Of a stretch of DNA of 64,000 nt, positions 59,606 to 64,000 are shown piece after piece. The stretch comes from Climacium dendroides (taxonomy: Eukaryota > Streptophyta > Bryopsida > Hypnales > Climaciaceae), in the NCBI GenBank assembly GCA_950106755.1, contig OX467084.1, positions 38,505,213 through 38,569,212 of the forward strand. Reading direction: 5' to 3'. Every line of letters begins with the position of its first letter. Within the stretch, counting starts at the first letter, position 1. The notes under the pieces were generated by a model, which saw only the letters and a list, made by a program, of their open reading frames with translations, was not told the origin of the DNA and ran no database searches. The position numbers and the translations under genes are program-made.

Positions 59606-59975
59606 GAAGTTAGTATTGGAAAAATGTCCACCAAAGTTGGACAATATCTTGGATTGAGTTGAAAATTGTTTTTAAAGTATTTGAATAGTTTATCTTTAAT
59701 GTGGCAAAGTTTCAAGTCATTTGAAACTATTTTCCAATAGTTTTGCTAAATCAAAGTTACATATGAGAGCTTAGGGAGTTTTGACATTTATTAGAAAGTT
59801 AGTATTGGGGAAATGTCCACTAAAGTTGAATAATATCTTGTATTGTGTTAAAAATTGTTATGAAAGTATTTAAGTAGTTGATCTATAGTGTGGCAAAGTT
59901 TCAAGTCATTTGGAACTATTGTCCAATAGTTATGCTAGATCAAAGCTAGATATGACAATTTTTAAGTTATCGAAG
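59606..59975. repeat. Tandem duplication, two ~185-bp units
   Basis: Units start at 59606 and 59794. Shared blocks: GTTAGTATTGG, AAATGTCCAC, TGTGGCAAAGTTTCAAGTCA, AACTATTNTCCAATAGTT and GCTANATCAAAG. Similarity is high, with scattered substitutions. Confidence 0.8.
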
Positions 59976-61922
59976 GAATTATAGGATAGGGATTTGGGAA
60001 AATATGGACCTTGAAGGTAGGTTTATGATTATTTAGGGTGTTTAGGGAGATTATTGATGTATACAAAGCACTTTCTCAGCAAAAGCTTAGTGCTATTCCG
60101 AACCTAATCACAAAACCTTGTGATAATAGAAAATGAACTTAAAGAAAATCCTAGTGCAAAAGACATAATAAGTGAAGACACTTAAGGAAGAATGCTAAAA
60201 ATAGTAAATGAAGTTCGAGTACTAACAAAAGGTAGTCCTTTGACCAAGGAGGAAATGATAGAAATAAGAGGAAGTATATCAATGATAGAAATTGCAATGC
60301 ACGCGATAGAAGAGTAAGATACAATGGTAGTGAATGAGATTTAAGAATCACATGGATTAGATTTACCACTACAAGTAGGTGAAACCCTATTGGATAAGAC
60401 AACATCAATAAGATTGACAAATGAAGCATGGTGCAGTATGATGTCTTTTCCATAGGTTACATAAGATCATAAAATGACAAAATGAAATAACTGATTGTAT
60501 TATAATTGAGAAGATATTAGATATCAGTGTACTAGAGTCAATGGACGTACACATTTTAACTTGTGGCTTCAATTATGAAAGAAACAGCACTCATGGACCC
60601 AATATGTTCACCAAAAGTTGGAATTGTGGTTAGTAAGACCTTGCATGATCTTGAACAAAAAAGTCCATCTAAAATTCTGAAAGTACTTAGTACCTAAGCA
60701 ATGGATAGTAAAGAAGACGATGATATAAGTATTGAGTCATCTAGAGTAATTGTTGAAACATCAAAGGCATTGAAGTAGTCATTAGAGAAAATCTAGACTC
60801 TTCACAAGGCCACTAAGAACTCCCGGAAGGGACCCAATATTGCATTTATTTTGCATGAGGCAAAAAATTTCCCCTATAGCTATGGAATACAAGTGTCATC
60901 CATGTAGTAGTGCAACCATATGCTAGAACTTTGGTACCCGCGCACTTGTGTTCAATTGGAGAAGAAAATTAAAAATTAAAATATACTCTCAATATTCATA
61001 CAAAGTGAATTTTTTTTCCTATCAAATATTCTATCCTTTTGCTAGCTCAATAGACTCCAGTAATAGACTGATTTGTTACACCCGAGCGGCCCTCTAAAGA
61101 GTCCCAAATTTCTCTAATGTATAATGATTAACTTCGTACAAAAACTAATGGAAGTGGATATTCTTGTATTCAGTCTTATTATTAATAGGACAGTCTAGTT
61201 TGGCATGTTATGATGTAGAATCTTTAATATGTTTTTGTTTTGCAAAAGAATTATAATAAATCGATAGTGTGGTATTTTTTGAATTCAATACAAATGTTTA
61301 ATAACTCTATATGAAAGATTTCAAAAGAAGATAGGAATAAAGAACACCATGTGTTTTCTGTACATTAATAAAGGAAGTTCCAATTGATTTGGTCTTTGTA
61401 AAATACAAATTTGTACATTATCATAGTGCGCTTTTGATCAAAGGAATTGTATGTTGTGCTATTTGCGGTAGAAGTGTTATTTTAACATTGTTAAACTTCT
61501 AAAGAAAAGGATCTCCAACTTTTCAAAAAATGGTATACCACATTTATGAAAATTAGAGAAATGCATGTTTTCTAATGCACAATCAATGCACTTGGCCAAG
61601 TGCAAAAATTTCAAATTTGATTCTCAAAGTAGGTCATTACTAAAAGCCAATTAGTCACTTAATTGGGGCTAGTCCTTTGATTTTTTTACATCTATATATG
61701 TTAAATGTCTAGTTTTCCAAATTCTAAAAGTCTCAAAGGTTGGAAGCCCAAAATTTTTCTAACAAAGGTTGATTTTCTAATTTTCCAAGTCTAAAAGGTG
61801 GGAAAAATTCAAATTTGACCAAAATAGAGTTTAGTTTTCAATTTCCAAGTCAAAGAGGGTTAGAAGTCCAAAAAATTACTACACAAAGTCTAGATTTTTT
61901 TCAAATTCTAAGTCTAAGGTAT
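59976..61922. other. Spacer with faint coding-like relics
   Basis: Around 60150-60450 the plus strand reads VNEVRVLTKGSPLTKEEMIE and LLDKTTSIRLTNEAWCSMM between stop codons, possibly a relic related to 56303-57115. No family is recognised. 60800-61922 shows nothing. Confidence 0.3.
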
Positions 61923-62117
61923 CACTACAAGAAAACTTGTCCGAATTGACAGAAATCAGCCCCTCCTAATTGACAGAAAATTGACAGATTTTTGTCAATT
62001 TGGACAATTTTCTGTCAATTCGGACAATTTTTTGTCCTAATTGACAGAAACTTGTCAAATTTCTGTCAATTAGGAGGGGCTGATTTCTGTCAATTAGGAC
62101 AACTTTCTCTTGTAGTG
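61923..62117. mobile_element. Complete CACTA-type MITE, 195 bp
   Basis: Begins CACTACAAGAAAACTTGTCC and ends with the reverse of CACTACAAGAGAAAGTTGTCC. The 3-bp target duplication TAT is present on both sides (61920-61922 and 62118-62120), exactly as expected for CACTA transposition. The interior is a long foldback: a 32-bp stretch around CAGCCCCTCCTAATTGACAG returns perfectly inverted near the right end, and TTGACAGAAA/TGTCAATT motifs repeat throughout. No coding capacity. Confidence 0.85.
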
Positions 62118-62120
62118 TAT

Positions 62121-64000
62121 AGAGGTCCAAATTCCAAATTAGTTACATAAAATCAACAATTCAATCTTTGTCTTCAATTACTAGCATAATGTGACTATCA
62201 AAATGAGTTGCAAATAAAGGAATTAATTTAGAAGTTTGGCAATTCAGTATTTGAGAGAGAAGAAAGGATTTTAAGTTTGAATGTAAACCAACCATTGGAG
62301 AATAGTTGACCCCAATAAACAAGGTTGGACTTTGATTAAAGACAAGGAAAAAAAGGAGAATAATTGACTACCGTATGTTCTAAAATTTAGTTATTGATTA
62401 GAAAAGGCTATCAAGTTTGTCTTTGAGTTTTGTTTGATTCCCAAACAAATTAGGAAATAGGAAAAAAAAAAAAAAAAAATTGGAACAAAGAAATACTTTA
62501 GAATTCCTTTAATTATTATATGACTTTCAACATACAAATTCAAATACAAAAAATATGAAATGGAAATGGATGGCATTTGTAATAGGATTTCAATTACAGA
62601 ATATAAAGATGGTACAATTGAAGCCGTAGAACTTGAAGTTAGTCTTTGAATTCTTTTCACCTCGAGTTTCACCTATTTGCTTTATTTCAAACAAAAAACA
62701 TTAAGCAAAAGGAGGAAGTTGAATTCAAACCATTAGAAATTCTAGGAAACTACAAATTAAACCTTAGAATGGTTAAGTAATTTCAATGACTTTTCAAAAA
62801 AGATATTACAAATAGAAATTAGATAAAAATTCCAAAAGTTATATTTGGATGAAAAATAGTAGTAAAATTGGATGAAAAGTTAAAATATTATCCAAAAGCA
62901 TTTTAAAATGAATATTAAACGTAAAGTAGAAGATAAGATAAGATAAAATAAAATAAAAGTTAAAAATTAATTTAAAAATCAAGGTAAAGAATTGATGGAT
63001 GAAGTTTCAAACACCAATCAACTATCAAACTTCATCTATAGATAACTTTCATTCAAAAGTTCAATTTAAGTATAAATTTTTAATCTTTAAAAAAATTATA
63101 TTAGAACCTTTAAGTTAAAAATTATTTAAAATTAAAAATAGCAAGTAGTATCGAAAATCAAAAGAAGTAACAAGAAATAATTAAATATTTATAATTAGAC
63201 TTAAAAGATTACCAAAGAACAAATTAAACTTAAAATCATTTAGAGGATACTTCAAAATATACACAACATAAACACAAAGTAAGAGCAAACAACATCTGTC
63301 CATTGCTTGAAAGGCACAATTAGATTGCACATTAGACACCCATTAGGCATTTCATTCATAACTAAGAGTTAAAAATCCGGTTGTGTACACTTTATTCTAA
63401 GGGTGAAGATAAAGCACCTACACACATCTATAAATGTCTTAGGTCTAAATTTGTTGATCATGAATATTACAACTATGATTAGCTTGCTCAAACACTAAGA
63501 ACAATATCTACATTAATAATACCCTCTAACATGAATAGTATCTACAATATTAAAATCATTATTGAAGAAACAATCTTGTGCCTTTCAAAAATAAAAAACA
63601 AGTGCATGCCATATAACTAATTATATCATTCCATCTCAAGTCTTATGCAACCTTAAGACCTTGCATAAGTCAAGTGCTTAGTCAATATCATAAGTTGTTT
63701 CCCACCACCATATTTGTACTAGTGGTGGAATTTTAAAAATAAAGTGAAATGGACATGAGAATTGTAGAAAAAAAATAAGAATTGAAAATTTGTGGAACCA
63801 TCATGGATACATACATAAAAATGAACAACCAACAAGAAAGATGGAAGAATTAGTTGTTTGAGTTTTTTTTTACTTTGTAAAGTTTAAAGTCTTTACAAAA
63901 GTTGATTTACAAAATAAAAATCACCAAAATTGTCACATAGTCTTCACAACTATGGAATGAAGCCAAAATTGCTAGTTGGTCTAGAGATTTCCAACTATAA
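62121..64000. other. AT-rich right edge, no gene
   Basis: Contains an A-run of about 18 bases near 62462-62479 and AAATA/TAAGA-rich sequence. No gene, RNA gene or clear element was seen up to the window end. Confidence 0.4.

Noticed and set aside
60151..60453. 100-codon very hydrophobic frame on the minus strand, resembling a membrane protein
   Set aside because: It is the reverse of an A- and acidic-codon-rich relic on the plus strand; the leucine richness is a composition effect.
1..64000. tRNA and rRNA genes
   Set aside because: Reading for the GGTTCRA T-loop motif and matching arms gave no candidate; a dedicated RNA search was not possible, so a missed one cannot be excluded.

Overview
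The window reads as nuclear DNA of a land plant. It carries spliced genes with GT-AG introns, a cytosolic glutamine synthetase, a plant-type phospholipid:sterol acyltransferase and two S-protein homologues. The left edge holds the first exon of a kinesin-9 (KIF6-type) motor. That family is tied to cilia and flagella, so the plant probably makes swimming sperm, and a bryophyte or other seedless plant is the best guess. The species cannot be told from the sequence. Exons are GC-richer than their surroundings, and most of the remaining DNA is AT-rich and full of decayed repeats.

Layout. 1-10 kb is a gene-bearing arm, all on the minus strand: the partial kinesin exon, two secreted S-protein homologues (2756-3157 and 5295-5714), a doubtful hypothetical locus (7165-8482) and a single-exon GH18 chitinase-like gene (9154-10074). 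11-28 kb is repeat-rich. It holds a near-perfect foldback element flanked by TTAA, several other MITE-like foldbacks, a three-copy ~200-bp repeat, a decayed but nearly complete Tc1-type (DD34E) transposon with long internally repeated inverted ends (19390-23188), a Stowaway-like insertion inside that transposon, and a Helitron helicase relic (25648-26522). 28.35-33.95 kb is a complete 15-exon PSAT1-type gene on the minus strand; every exon junction was traced and keeps frame. 34-46.8 kb is mostly non-coding. It includes a GC-rich island and, at 40207-40845, a displaced second copy of the glutamine synthetase promoter and leader. 47438-49362 is the glutamine synthetase gene (three coding exons, plus strand). 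50-64 kb is AT-rich, with a probable solo LTR, coding-like relics, a tandem duplication and a complete 195-bp CACTA-type MITE.

The genes are independent single transcription units with no operon-like logic. Together they cover nitrogen assimilation (glutamine synthetase), sterol ester formation (PSAT1), secreted small proteins (S-protein homologues, GH18) and probable sperm motility (kinesin-9). The most unusual content is in the mobile DNA: a TTAA-flanked foldback, a DD34E Tc1 relic whose two arms record an occupied and an empty Stowaway site, and a duplicated glutamine synthetase promoter without its gene. All calls come from reading the sequence; no database search or alignment program was used.
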